From Domibacillus tundrae (lineage in GTDB: Bacteria > Bacillota > Bacilli > Bacillales > Domibacillaceae): a DNA stretch of 46,980 nucleotides. The number at the start of each line of letters is the position of its first letter. Position 1 is the first letter of the stretch. The translations under genes and the position numbers were made by a program. The notes below the pieces were generated by a model. It was given only the letters and a program-made list of their open reading frames with translations, searched no databases and had not been told where the DNA came from. The stretch covers positions 1 to 46,980 of the forward strand of contig NZ_LAJA01000029.1 in assembly GCF_000970675.1 (NCBI RefSeq), given 5' to 3'. Below are positions 17,807 through 25,826 of this stretch, piece after piece.

Positions 17807-19156
17807 ATGGACCAAGACAAGCTTTTAGAAATGCTTGGCAGGATCAGTTCGTTTATTTGGGGGCCGCCGCTTTTAGTTCTTATTGTCGGTACTGGTATTT
17901 ATTTTACGATGCGGATAGGCTTTCTACAAATACGTCTTCTGCCTTATTCACTTAAACTTGCATTCAGCAAAAATCAAGACACTCATTCCGAAGGGGACAT
18001 CTCCCACTTTCAAGCGCTCATGACGGCGCTCGCCGCGACCATCGGGACCGGAAACATTGTTGGTGTGGCAGCAGCTGTATTGATCGGCGGTCCGGGCGCA
18101 CTCTTTTGGATGTGGATCAGCGCTTTTTTTGGAATGGCCACAAAGTACGCGGAAGCGGTTTTGGCTGTAAAGTACCGTGTGCAAGATGAGAATGGCGAGA
18201 TGTCCGGCGGTCCGATGTATTACTTGGAACATGGACTGAATCAAAAATGGCTTGGTGTCTTATTTGCTTTATTTGGTGCAATTGCGGCATTGGGCATCGG
18301 TAACCTTGTCCAAGCAAATTCGGTTGCAGAAGTTGTTAACTCAACGTTTAATGTACCCGCCTGGGTAACAGGGCTTGTTTTAACGATTTTTACGGGACTT
18401 GTATTGCTTGGCGGCATTAAAAGCATTGGCCGCGTCACCGCCTTTTTCGTCCCGGTAATGGCTGCTTTTTACGTGATTGCCGGCTTAATTGTTTTAGCAA
18501 TGAACCTGGCTGATATTCCGGCCGCACTGGCATTAGTATTCACCGACGCTTTCACAGGAGAAGCTGTCGCCGGCGGTGCACTTGGAACTGTTATACGCTA
18601 TGGGGTTGCACGCGGCGTGTTCTCAAACGAAGCCGGCCTCGGTTCTGCATCCATTGCAGCAGCGGCAGCAAAAACGGATATGCCTGCCCGCCAGGCGCTC
18701 GTTTCAATGACGCAAGTATTTATCGATACGATCGTCATTTGTTCAATTACCGGATTGGTCATTGTTTTAGCCGGAAAATACGATTCCGGCCTTAAAGGAA
18801 GCGAATTGACTACGGCATCCTTTAGCGCGTTTCTTGGTTCAGCCGGCTCTTATATCGTGGCGATCGGTTTGTTGTTTTTCGCTTCTTCAACAATTATCGG
18901 CTGGTCGTACTACGGTGAAAAATGCTTCTCGTATTTATTCAGCAAAAAAGTTGTGAACTATTACCGCATCGTTTTCGTACTCTCCGTGTTCGTCGGTGCG
19001 GTGACTAGTCTTGAACTCGTTTGGACATTTGCTGATATTATGAACGGTTTGATGGCGCTTCCGAACTTGGTCGGCTTACTCGGTTTGTCCGGTGTTGTCG
19101 TTGCGGAAACACGCATTATTTTAAAGAAAATTAAAGAAGAAAAGCACACCGCTTAA
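17807..19156 (+). CDS. alsT: alanine/glycine:cation symporter (AlsT, AGCS family)
   Basis: Sodium-coupled amino-acid importer of the AGCS family, 449 residues with about ten to eleven membrane helices. Family signatures are I-G-T-G-N-I-V-G-V-A (near 78-87), F-G-M-A-T-K-Y-A-E-A-V-L-A-V-K-Y-R, and R-G-V-F-S-N-E-A-G-L-G-S-A (near 268-280), which line the substrate and Na+ sites. The exact substrate (alanine, glycine, glutamine) is not decidable from sequence. AAAGGGGGAGGG precedes the ATG. The 198 bp upstream contain no riboswitch that I recognise. Confidence 0.9.
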   Translation: MDQDKLLEMLGRISSFIWGPPLLVLIVGTGIYFTMRIGFLQIRLLPYSLKLAFSKNQDTHSEGDISHFQALMTALAATIGTGNIVGVAAAVLIGGPGALFWMWISAFFGMATKYAEAVLAVKYRVQDENGEMSGGPMYYLEHGLNQKWLGVLFALFGAIAALGIGNLVQANSVAEVVNSTFNVPAWVTGLVLTIFTGLVLLGGIKSIGRVTAFFVPVMAAFYVIAGLIVLAMNLADIPAALALVFTDAFTGEAVAGGALGTVIRYGVARGVFSNEAGLGSASIAAAAAKTDMPARQALVSMTQVFIDTIVICSITGLVIVLAGKYDSGLKGSELTTASFSAFLGSAGSYIVAIGLLFFASSTIIGWSYYGEKCFSYLFSKKVVNYYRIVFVLSVFVGAVTSLELVWTFADIMNGLMALPNLVGLLGLSGVVVAETRIILKKIKEEKHTA

Positions 19157-19230
19157 TCGCTTATTATACTTTATTGACAAGCGCTGCAAAACATGGAATG
19201 ATTATAAAAAATGAAAAAGGTGACAAAGTC

Positions 19231-19452
19231 GTGGATTTAAGCGTAAAATCAGCCCAAAATATTCAGTATATGGTCAACCAAATTACAACAAAACTCCGGA
19301 TGGTGAATACAGGCGCCATCAGCCCGGAACATTTCAGCACCTCTTCGTATGAAGATTTAAAAGACATTTACGATTTGGTCATCCGCAAGCAGTCGTTCAG
19401 CCCAAATGAAATGCAGGCGATTGCTGAGGAGCTTGGAAATTTGCGCAAATAA
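19231..19452 (+). CDS. yfkK: DUF1128 protein (YfkK)
   Basis: Small soluble helical protein of unknown function, 73 residues. Matches to the YfkK family are K-L-R-M-V-N-T-G, the central Y-E-D-L-K-D-I-Y-D-L-V, and the C-terminus S-F-S-P-N-E-M-Q-A-I-A-E-E-L-G-N-L-R-K. The start is GTG at 19231, with AAGGTGA 7 nt upstream. This gives the family length (B. subtilis 71); the longer reading from 19174 adds 19 unrelated residues. It follows alsT by 74 bp and ends at a bidirectional terminator. Confidence 0.87.
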   Translation: MDLSVKSAQNIQYMVNQITTKLRMVNTGAISPEHFSTSSYEDLKDIYDLVIRKQSFSPNEMQAIAEELGNLRK

Positions 19453-19491
19453 AAAAGATACCCGCTGGCTGTTGCCGCGGGTATCTTTTTT
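19451..19491. terminator. bidirectional terminator between yfkK and chemoreceptor
   Basis: AAAAAAGATACCCGC on the left and GCGGGTATCTTTTTT on the right form a 15-bp stem with an 11-nt loop. A/T runs on both sides serve the convergent genes ending at 19452 and 19490. Confidence 0.9.
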
Positions 19492-20926
19492 ATCCGTTCA
19501 TTGACTCTTCGTCTGTTTCTTCACTGATCAGGTCCATTTTGCGGCTGCCCCCTGCCTGAAATTTTTCAATATGATCACCTAATTCACTAGAATGCTGATC
19601 GAGCTGCGCAGCAATATGTGAAATGGCGTCCACTGACCGGTTTGTTTCCTGCACACTTGCGGCCGCTTCTTCAATTCCTGCCGCTGATTCTTGAGAAACC
19701 GCAGCAATATTTGAAATTGATTGATTCACTTTTACTGTATGATCCATTACGACATACAGCGAGTCTGAAATAGATGTAATATTCGTGCTTACCTGGCTGA
19801 TCCGTTCTTTCATTTCACTAAACTTTTCACCAGTGCCGGTAATTTGGCTGCTTCCTTGCGCAACAAGGTCATAGCCGCTTTCGAGCGTCACAACCGCTTC
19901 AGCAGATTCCTGCTGAACACTCGCAATAATATCATTAATTCCTGTGATTGATCGAGCCACTTGCTCAGCCAGTTTCCGTACTTCATCCGCGACAATCGCA
20001 AAGCCGCGTCCGTGTTCGCCAGCCCGGGCTGCTTCAATGGCTGCGTTCAAAGCAAGCAAGTTTGTCTGCTCTGCTACTTGGCGGATAATACTGACGAGTT
20101 CCGTAATATCTTTCATCCGGTCATCGAGCCCTTTTACTTTTTGGAGCGCGTTCGTCATGTTTTGATAAATCGTATTCATTTGATCAACCGACTGTTTCAT
20201 TTCTCTTTCTCCTTCATCGGTTAAAGAGACCATATCCGCTGCACCTTGTTTTACCTCTTCCCCGCTCATCGCCGCAATTGAAATATCCTCAACAAACTTT
20301 CCGAACATTTCAGTCAATGTGGAAGCCGATCGTGCCTGTTCTTCTGCACCTGCAGACATTTGCTGCATCATCGCCGCGACCTGGCCCGTTTCCTGCTGAA
20401 CCCGATCTGACTGCTGATGAAGCGATGCACTTTCTTCTTCAACTTTTTTCGAAACGCCATTTATATCATAAAAAATTGAGCCAAGCTGGCTGTTCATTTC
20501 ATTCATTGCCACAACGAGCTGTCCAACTTCATCATTTGATTTTGTGTGGAGAGGCTCTTGCTGAACACGCCCAGCAGCCATGTCTTTCATCCGGGCAGCC
20601 ACTGCTTTCAGTGGACGAGTAATGGCACGGGCGCTTCCCCATGCCAATACGATACCACCCATCAACGACACAATCGCCAAAATAAGACTGATTGCCATGG
20701 ACTGTTGACCAAACGCGATAACGTTTTCACTTTGTGCTGCTATTTGCTGTGCATTTTCAGTTGAAATGTTTTCATCATTCAACAATTTTGGCAATGTCTC
20801 TGAAAGTAGATTTTCGGTATTATTATTTAAGATCGAGATTGAAATGAAATTCACTGCCGAAATGATAACCGCTAATGCAATTAAAATACCAAAGCTTAAT
20901 AAAAGTTTTCCCCGCACACTCTTCAT
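19490..20926 (-). CDS. methyl-accepting chemotaxis protein with a minimal external domain
   Basis: 478-residue chemoreceptor. TM1 (about 6-28) and TM2 (about 64-86) are separated by only about 35 residues, too few for a Cache or 4-helix-bundle sensor. A HAMP domain (about 87-140) follows, then the signalling domain with the tip [20 protein letters not shown]. No CheR/CheB-tethering pentapeptide is seen. Such receptors may sense membrane state, redox or energy, or work with partner proteins; the ligand is unknown. I prefer ATG at 20926 because AAGGGGTG is 6 nt upstream; the ORF can be extended to 20959 without a ribosome site. Confidence 0.9.
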   Translation of the reverse strand: MKSVRGKLLLSFGILIALAVIISAVNFISISILNNNTENLLSETLPKLLNDENISTENAQQIAAQSENVIAFGQQSMAISLILAIVSLMGGIVLAWGSARAITRPLKAVAARMKDMAAGRVQQEPLHTKSNDEVGQLVVAMNEMNSQLGSIFYDINGVSKKVEEESASLHQQSDRVQQETGQVAAMMQQMSAGAEEQARSASTLTEMFGKFVEDISIAAMSGEEVKQGAADMVSLTDEGEREMKQSVDQMNTIYQNMTNALQKVKGLDDRMKDITELVSIIRQVAEQTNLLALNAAIEAARAGEHGRGFAIVADEVRKLAEQVARSITGINDIIASVQQESAEAVVTLESGYDLVAQGSSQITGTGEKFSEMKERISQVSTNITSISDSLYVVMDHTVKVNQSISNIAAVSQESAAGIEEAAASVQETNRSVDAISHIAAQLDQHSSELGDHIEKFQAGGSRKMDLISEETDEESMNG

Positions 20927-21016
20927 CGTTGACACCCCTTTAATAAATAAGCAAAACATAATAGTTCATATAACCCATTATACATTTATTCGCCTTCAAA
21001 AAACGATATTTTCCCC

Positions 21017-21050
21017 AAAAAAAAGACCGCAAAAAAATTAGCGGTCTTTT
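21017..21050 (-). terminator. terminator after the DJ-1/PfpI gene
   Basis: AAAAGACCGC (21021-21030) and GCGGTCTTTT (21041-21050) form a 10-bp stem. On the minus strand it is followed by eight T. Confidence 0.85.
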
Positions 21051-21062
21051 CCATACAGTATT

Positions 21063-21587
21063 TTACTGGGCAAGCAATTTTAATGATTCGCGGTTAAATG
21101 CCGGAATATCGTCTGGCTGACGGCTTGTTACAAGCTGGTTTTGGCAGACGACAACTTCTTTATCATGAAGATTTGCGCCGGCATACTCAAGGTCGACTTG
21201 GATGGATTTAAATCCTGTTGCATCGCGGCCTTCAAGAGATTTTGCCGTAATGAGCAGCTGTGGTCCGTGACAGATGGCAAAAACAGGTTTTTTTGCATCC
21301 ATAAATTCTTTCGTAAATTGAACGAAGCGGTCATCAGCGCGGAGCTGATCCGGAGAAAAACCGCCTGGCAATAAAAGTGCATCAAAATCAGATGAATTCA
21401 CTTCATCAATTCCTTTGTCGATCGAGACTATCGCTTCTCCTTGTTTTCCTTGCACCGTTTTCCCTGATTTTTTTTCAATGTTGACCAGTTCATGTCCAGC
21501 TTCTTTAAAAGCTTTTGCTGGTTCCGTGTACTCAACGTCTTCAAACATATCCGTAATTAAAACAGCAATTTTTTTACTCATAATCAA
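21063..21587 (-). CDS. yfkM: DJ-1/PfpI family protein (YfkM, general stress protein 18-like)
   Basis: 174-residue class I glutamine-amidotransferase-like protein. The nucleophile elbow A-I-C-H-G-P-Q-L-L contains Cys106-His107. The acidic partner is probably in F-E-D-V-E-Y (16-20), and D-A-L-L-L-P-G-G forms the family turn near 69-76. Relatives act as deglycases, chaperones or proteases, and B. subtilis YfkM belongs to the general stress regulon. The start is uncertain: TTG at 21587 has GAGGGG at 6 nt, while ATG at 21581 is 12 nt away. Single gene with its own terminator. Confidence 0.87.
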   Translation of the reverse strand: MIMSKKIAVLITDMFEDVEYTEPAKAFKEAGHELVNIEKKSGKTVQGKQGEAIVSIDKGIDEVNSSDFDALLLPGGFSPDQLRADDRFVQFTKEFMDAKKPVFAICHGPQLLITAKSLEGRDATGFKSIQVDLEYAGANLHDKEVVVCQNQLVTSRQPDDIPAFNRESLKLLAQ

Positions 21588-21660
21588 TGTATGCCCCTCT
21601 CTTTTTTAACTTTCCTTTTTGTTTACAGTAGAAAGTTTACCCGGAGATCCAGCCTTTAAA

Positions 21661-21694
21661 CAAAAAAAACAGAAAGGAATGGCCTCCTTTCTGT
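21661..21694 (-). terminator. terminator of the motAB operon
   Basis: ACAGAAAGGA (21669-21678) and TCCTTTCTGT (21685-21694) form a 10-bp stem overlapping the motB stop codon. On the minus strand it is followed by a T-run. Confidence 0.85.
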
Positions 21695-22452
21695 CATTGG
21701 GTCGAAGAATTTGTTGATTGATCGGTTTCCCCTTGCGGCAAAATTAAAATTTCCACCCGCCGGTTTTGCGCACGTCCTGCATCAGTGTCGTTTGAAGCAA
21801 TCGGCTGATATTCCCCGTATCCTTTTGCACTGAAAAGACGTGGATCAAGCTGTTCATTCTTTAAAATTTCTTTCATGAAATTAACTGCGCGCATCGCACT
21901 CAACTCCCAGTTCGAGTCAAATTGCGCCGTGCTAATCGGTAAGTTATCCGTATGACCGCTGATAATAATACTGCGCGGAATGTCCATTACAAGCAATTTT
22001 GAAATTTCCTGTACATTTTTAAGATGGGCAGGCTGAATTTCAGCTTCACCGGAGTTAAACAAGACGTTATCGCGAATACGCAAAAGCAGGCCTTCTCCAT
22101 TCAACGTCGTTTCCACTTTATCCTGCAAATTATTTTCTTTAATGTAGGCTGTCATTTTTTCCTGCATTTCCTGCAATTCTTTTTGATCCGCTGCTTTTAA
22201 ATTTTCCTGCTCTTCTGTTTCAGACATGGATGGGTTGGAAACGGGACTTGGAAAATCGAGAACGCCGCTGCCGCCTTCCATCTCGTTATTAAAAGCAGAA
22301 GCAATAGCCTGAAACTTCTGGACGTCAACGGAGCTGCTCGCAAATAAAACAATAAATAAAGCGAGGAGCAGCGTCAGCAAATCCGCGTACGGTATCAGCC
22401 ATGATTCATCCACGTGCTCTTCATGTTTTTTATGCCGCTTACGCTTCGCCAT
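21694..22452 (-). CDS. motB: flagellar motor stator protein MotB
   Basis: Ion-conducting stator subunit anchored to peptidoglycan, 252 residues. A basic N-terminus precedes a single membrane helix with the essential ion-binding Asp24 (W-L-I-P-Y-A-D-L-L-T-L-L-L). A plug/linker follows (about 50-110), then an OmpA-like peptidoglycan-binding domain with S-G-H-T-D-N-L-P, L-S-A-M-R-A and N-R-R-V-E-I-L. Coupling is probably to protons by overall likeness to B. subtilis MotB rather than MotS; I cannot prove this. It overlaps motA by 14 bp, suggesting coupled translation. Confidence 0.94.
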   Translation of the reverse strand: MAKRKRHKKHEEHVDESWLIPYADLLTLLLALFIVLFASSSVDVQKFQAIASAFNNEMEGGSGVLDFPSPVSNPSMSETEEQENLKAADQKELQEMQEKMTAYIKENNLQDKVETTLNGEGLLLRIRDNVLFNSGEAEIQPAHLKNVQEISKLLVMDIPRSIIISGHTDNLPISTAQFDSNWELSAMRAVNFMKEILKNEQLDPRLFSAKGYGEYQPIASNDTDAGRAQNRRVEILILPQGETDQSTNSSTQ

Positions 22453-23242
22453 CCCCTAGTCCTCCTCCACTTACATTAAGCAGTTTTTTCTTTTCATCTG
22501 CCGGTAAATAAGAAGCCAGCTTTTGTTCAAGGGTGCGCGGGGCCTCCCCTTCTAAAATAGACAAAATACCTTCAACCATCATTTCTTTCACTTTTGCTTC
22601 CATCGCTGATTTTCGTTTTAATTTATTCGCAAAGGGATGCCATAACACGTAACCGGTAAAAATACCAAGAAGCGTCGCCACGAACGCTGCCGAAATCGCA
22701 TGACCAAGCGCATCTGTATCACTCATATTTCCGAGTGCAGCAATCAAGCCGATAACTGCTCCGAGAACCCCAAGCGTCGGTGCATAAGTGCCGGCTTGTG
22801 TAAAGATAGCTGCTCCAGACATATGACGGTCTTCCATTGCCGCAATTTCTTCGCTCAGTACGTCACGGATGTAATCCGCACTTTGCCCATCTACTGCCAG
22901 ACTCATGCCATTTTTCAGAAAATCATCTTCAATTTCATTCATTTTTGATTCTAAAGAGAGCAGGCCTTCTTTACGGGCAAGCTCTGCCCAGCTTGTGAAC
23001 AGTCCGATAACTTCCTTGGGACTCAATCTTTTTTGATCTTTAAACAAAATGCCAAACAGCTTAGGCACTTTCTTTAAATCCGATCCAGGAAACGCAATGG
23101 TTACTGCTGCTACAGTCCCTACAATGATAATTAAAAAAGCAGCCGGGTTCACAAGAACAGCTGGGCTGACTCCTTTGGCCATCATTCCGACTCCGACCGC
23201 AATAATACCTAAAATAATACCAATAAGAGAAGATTTATCCAT
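22439..23242 (-). CDS. motA: flagellar motor stator protein MotA
   Basis: Stator partner of MotB with four membrane helices (about 2-22, 32-52, 145-167, 178-200), 267 residues. The large cytoplasmic loop carries charged residues (R-K-E-G-L-L-S-L-E) that interact with FliG. The conserved proline motif A-P-T-L-G-V-L-G-A-V-I-G-L is at the start of TM3. AAGGAG precedes the ATG by 10 nt. It is the first gene of motAB and divergent from a c-di-GMP phosphodiesterase gene, a notable pairing because c-di-GMP usually opposes motility. I could not identify a convincing sigma-D promoter in the 200 bp upstream. Confidence 0.94.
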   Translation of the reverse strand: MDKSSLIGIILGIIAVGVGMMAKGVSPAVLVNPAAFLIIIVGTVAAVTIAFPGSDLKKVPKLFGILFKDQKRLSPKEVIGLFTSWAELARKEGLLSLESKMNEIEDDFLKNGMSLAVDGQSADYIRDVLSEEIAAMEDRHMSGAAIFTQAGTYAPTLGVLGAVIGLIAALGNMSDTDALGHAISAAFVATLLGIFTGYVLWHPFANKLKRKSAMEAKVKEMMVEGILSILEGEAPRTLEQKLASYLPADEKKKLLNVSGGGLGDGEA

Positions 23243-23444
23243 AATATGCTAGCTCCTTATTTTCATAGACTTTTTACTTATAATTCAGTTAAGGAATATT
23301 TTACACGTTTCGACAAAGAAAAAGAATGGCAAAGCTGTTACATAAATAGTCTTTTTGAATTAAAATTAATAAAATCTTATCATTAGATTTACATCTATTA
23401 GATAAAATAAAACCAATTCATAAAAGAACGAGGTCTTTTCACCT

Positions 23445-23490
23445 ATGATTACATTATTCTTTTTCTTATTTTCCTTTTTATAACAATCTT
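23445..23490 (+). other. apparent -1 frameshift in the membrane anchor of the EAL protein
   Basis: An ATG at 23445, with GAGGT about 10 nt upstream, opens M-I-T-L-F-F-F-L-F-S-F-L and stops at TAA (23481-23483). The EAL reading frame is open across the same stretch and continues the hydrophobic run (I-T-I-L-F-F-P-R-K-K). Joining the frames by -1 at CTTTTTA (23474-23480) would give one clean transmembrane anchor followed by a positive-inside R-K-K. Causes could be a base missing or extra in a T-run, a real mutation, or slippage. The site is not a canonical slippery heptamer. Confidence 0.5.
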
Positions 23491-24784
23491 GTTTTTTCCG
23501 CGAAAAAAAATTGCGTTTCGTCTTGAACGAACAGATCAATTAACGCAGCTTCCAAACCGAAGCAGCTTAGAAAAATTCATTCACGCTCGGACGACTCCGC
23601 TTAATTTGCCGATTGCTGTCGTTGTGATTGATATTGATAATTTTAATTGGATTAATGAAGAGTACGGCTATGAAAGCGGAAATGCCTTAATCGTTGAATT
23701 TTCACAACGTTTCGTTTTTTCAGCTCCACCCCATAGTTTGGCAGCACGAATTGAAGGAAATAAGTTTGCTCTTGCCATTCCCAGCACATATAACAGCCAG
23801 GAAATCCAAACGATGCTTTCTGAACAATTTTTGCCGCTGCAAAACTTTTTTCACGTATTCGGCGAGCCTGTCCATCTTACTTTTTCAGCCGGTGTGGCAT
23901 TGGCCTCGGAGGATGGATCGGATTATTATACTCTTTTGCGCCATGTAAAGCATAATGGGAAAAATGATATCGTCTTATACGATGCATCCTTTCAACAGCA
24001 GGATCTAGAACGCCGGCTTGCGATGAGCTTTCAGAGCGCCCTCCAAAACGGAGAGTTTTATTTGTGCTACCAGCCGAAATTTAATGTTCACAAAGGCTGT
24101 GTTGATTCAGTCGAGGCGCTGATCCGCTGGAATAGTCCAATTCACGGCGTTGTCTCCCCTGCCACTTTTATTCCTATTGCCGAAAAAAACGGGTTTATTT
24201 TTGACTTAACAAAGTGGATTCTAGGTGAAGCGTGCCGCCAAATGAAGAAATGGAAACAGATGAACCATACGATTGAACGAGTAGCTGTCAATATTTCAGC
24301 CCCAATGTTTTTATCGGATCGACTCCCCAAAATGATTAGCCATATTCTTTATGATTCTCGCCTGGAAGCACGTCATCTTGAACTCGAAATAACGGAAACT
24401 GTGATTATGGCGCACTTTGATGCTGCTCTTACCATTATTAATTCTTTAAAAAAAGAAGGTATTTCGATTTCCCTTGATGATTTTGGCACATGGGTTTCTT
24501 CGCTTACTTATTTAAAGAAACTCCTCATTGATACACTAAAAATTGATAAGTCATTTATCGATGGTGTCCATACATCCTTCGAGGACAAAGCACTTGTTGA
24601 AATGATCATTCAGCTTGCGAAGTTGTTTAAGTTGTCTGTTGTGACAGAAGGTGTGGAAAAACAGGAGCAGATGAGCATTTTAAAAAAATTGGGCTGCGAC
24701 TCTATTCAAGGCTATTTAATTAGCTGGTCCGAACGCCCTGACATTTTAGAAGCACGTTACGCGCAGAAAAAATACGGTTCATAA
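23489..24784 (+). CDS. c-di-GMP phosphodiesterase: degenerate GGDEF plus intact EAL
   Basis: Predicted c-di-GMP-specific phosphodiesterase, 431 residues from the in-frame TTG. The GGDEF-like domain (about 15-165) begins T-D-Q-L-T-Q-L-P-N-R, but the active-site motif is replaced by R-I-E-G-N-K-F, so cyclase activity is unlikely; it may be regulatory. The EAL domain (about 175-425) keeps the catalytic set: V-E-A-L-I-R-W, V-N-I-S, E-I-T-E, L-D-D-F-G, K-I-D-K-S-F-I, V-T-E-G-V-E and Q-G-Y. The true start is uncertain: no ribosome site supports TTG 23489, and a membrane anchor appears to be split by a frameshift just upstream. It is divergent from motAB, and the same window has a c-di-GMP riboswitch. 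Confidence 0.85.
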   Translation: MFFPRKKIAFRLERTDQLTQLPNRSSLEKFIHARTTPLNLPIAVVVIDIDNFNWINEEYGYESGNALIVEFSQRFVFSAPPHSLAARIEGNKFALAIPSTYNSQEIQTMLSEQFLPLQNFFHVFGEPVHLTFSAGVALASEDGSDYYTLLRHVKHNGKNDIVLYDASFQQQDLERRLAMSFQSALQNGEFYLCYQPKFNVHKGCVDSVEALIRWNSPIHGVVSPATFIPIAEKNGFIFDLTKWILGEACRQMKKWKQMNHTIERVAVNISAPMFLSDRLPKMISHILYDSRLEARHLELEITETVIMAHFDAALTIINSLKKEGISISLDDFGTWVSSLTYLKKLLIDTLKIDKSFIDGVHTSFEDKALVEMIIQLAKLFKLSVVTEGVEKQEQMSILKKLGCDSIQGYLISWSERPDILEARYAQKKYGS

Positions 24785-24793
24785 TAAATAAAA

Positions 24794-24818
24794 CGCAAAA
24801 TCCGAATAGGGTTTTGCG
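24794..24818. repeat. 25-nt hairpin, left edge of repeat block
   Basis: CGCAAAATCC-GAATA-GGGTTTTGCG folds as a 10-bp hairpin (one T-G pair), with a T-rich tract on the minus side. It is 22/25 identical in direct orientation to 25274-25298, and two of the three differences form one swapped base pair (A-T to G-C). It starts 10 bp after the phosphodiesterase stop. Confidence 0.75.
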
Positions 24819-24824
24819 GTCAGC

Positions 24825-24985
24825 CTGTCGACAAAGTCTTCAGTTTTTTTGAAGGGGCCGATAGGTGAAGCAAAAAGGACTTCGCTTTCCGCGGGCAGTG
24901 CGTGAGCCTCCTCGTCGCTCTCGCTCCTGCGGGGTCTCACGTTCACTGCTGTTCCCGCAGGAGTCTGCGTCCTTTTTGCTTCACC
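24825..24985 (+). repeat. palindromic intergenic repeat, copy 1
   Basis: 161-bp non-coding element sharing a common plan with 34830-34994. It opens with a small CTG-GAC / GTC-CAG hairpin and T-run (24825-24850), then GGGGCCGATA. Arms GGTGAAGCAAAAAGGAC (24864-24880) and 24969-24985 pair perfectly (17 bp). Inside are CAGTG/CACTG (24896-24900 / 24944-24948) and GTGAG/CTCAC (24902-24906 / 24936-24940). CTCCTGCGGG (24924-24933) also pairs perfectly with CCCGCAGGAG (24954-24963). These pairings are partly mutually exclusive. Long ORFs on both strands cross it but match no protein I recognise. Confidence 0.85.
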
Positions 24986-25103
24986 CCGTTTTTTGGCTGG
25001 CCTATATTCGCGAAAACGAGTGGGCATCGTAAGGGTCCCGTTTCGGCGCTGCCGCCAGTGGAGCGTGTCCGTGAGAACCGGCGATGCTCTTATAGAAACA
25101 GCG

Positions 25104-25161
25104 GCGGCGGGCTTGCGGCGAAGACTCCTGCCCGCGGAACGCGAAGTCGCGAGCCCGCCGC
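25104..25161 (-). repeat. deleted, inverted relative of the palindromic repeat
   Basis: 58-bp element with arms GCGGCGGGCTTGCG (25104-25117) and CGCGAGCCCGCCGC (25148-25161), pairing 14 of 14 with one wobble. The interior (AGACTCCTG, then CCCGCGGAACGCGAAGT) matches the reverse complement of copy 1 (AGACTCCTG ... CCCGCGGAAAGCGAAGT), with the internal hairpin region missing. The outer-arm sequence is unrelated to copies 1 and 2 but still pairs. Confidence 0.65.
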
Positions 25162-25273
25162 ATTTTGGCTCCAATCAGAAAGCCATAAACCACCATCACC
25201 AAAGAACAAGGATGAAGATGAAGAAGAAAAATCAAATGCGCTGACAAAAGGGTTTATTTGTCTAAACTCTGAC

Positions 25274-25303
25274 CGCAGAATCCAAATAGGGTTCTGCGTT
25301 TTT
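25274..25303 (+). terminator. 25-nt hairpin with T-run, right edge of repeat block
   Basis: CGCAGAATCC-AAATA-GGGTTCTGCG (25274-25298) followed by TTTTT; near-identical twin of 24794-24818. It ends a few bases before the stop of the convergent hmp remnant. Just inside the two hairpins, CGGTCAG and CTGACCG form an inverted pair. Confidence 0.75.
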
Positions 25304-25306
25304 CAT

Positions 25307-25792
25307 TTAAGACTGCAAGGCAAGCGATGGACCAAAAAATTCGTATTTTATATTTTGTTTATCAAAGCCCAGTTCAGTCAAATGCTGCACAACCGCCCGC
25401 ATAAACGGAACTGGACCGCAAACGTAGCAAATGCTCTGTGAATCAATCACTTTCTGTAAAAAGTCTTTACTAATAAATCCGGTCACATCGCATACATCTG
25501 ACTCGTGCTTTTTCTCTTCATAGGCAATGTACACTTTTCCGTCTGACAGCTGGCTGATTTTTTCTGCTGATTCCCTGCCAAATGCGTGCGCTTCTTTATT
25601 GCGAGCCGCGTGAATAAAGACTGTTTTTCGGTTCGGTTCGTTCGCAGCAACCGCATCAAGCATTGCCATCATGGGTGTTACACCGACACCACCGGAAATA
25701 AGTGCGACAGGCTGCGTGCTTTTTTCCAAATAAAAATCACCCGCCGGCGCACTTACTTCGATCGTATCCCCTTCTTTTAATTGATCATGCAA
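25307..25792 (-). pseudogene. hmp: hmp remnant: C-terminal NAD-binding part of flavohemoglobin
   Basis: 161 codons matching only the end of flavohemoglobin (about 400 residues), from L-H-D-Q-L-K-E-G-D-T-I-E-V-S-A-P-A-G-D-F to the C-terminus. The NAD(P)H-binding motifs I-S-G-G-V-G-V-T-P-M and Y-V-C-G-P-V-P-F-M are intact. The haem-binding globin domain and the FAD-binding R-x-Y-S-x-S region are missing. The frame stays open upstream (I-V-I-A-D-P-I-T-Y-L-H-D) until a TGA near 25846, but no start with a ribosome site is seen. Full Hmp is an NO dioxygenase. The gene sits divergently next to nsrR, whose product controls hmp in B. subtilis. Probably non-functional. Confidence 0.82.
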
Positions 25793-25826
25793 ATACGTTA
25801 TTGGATCTGCAATAACAATATAGAAA

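Noticed and set aside
23474-23480. Programmed -1 frameshift site
   Set aside because: CTTTTTA does not fit the X-XXY-YYZ pattern (first base C) and no clear stimulatory hairpin or upstream SD was found. Kept only as an unexplained frameshift.
24825-24985. CRISPR array or insertion sequence
   Set aside because: No regular repeat-spacer pattern, no transposase and no terminal structure of a known IS; the element is a single structured palindrome.
24779-25441. Several overlapping ORFs of 80-180 codons on both strands
   Set aside because: They are open only because the palindromic GC-rich repeats lack stops. Composition is Arg/Ser/Pro-rich and unlike real neighbours, and one runs through the hmp remnant antisense.
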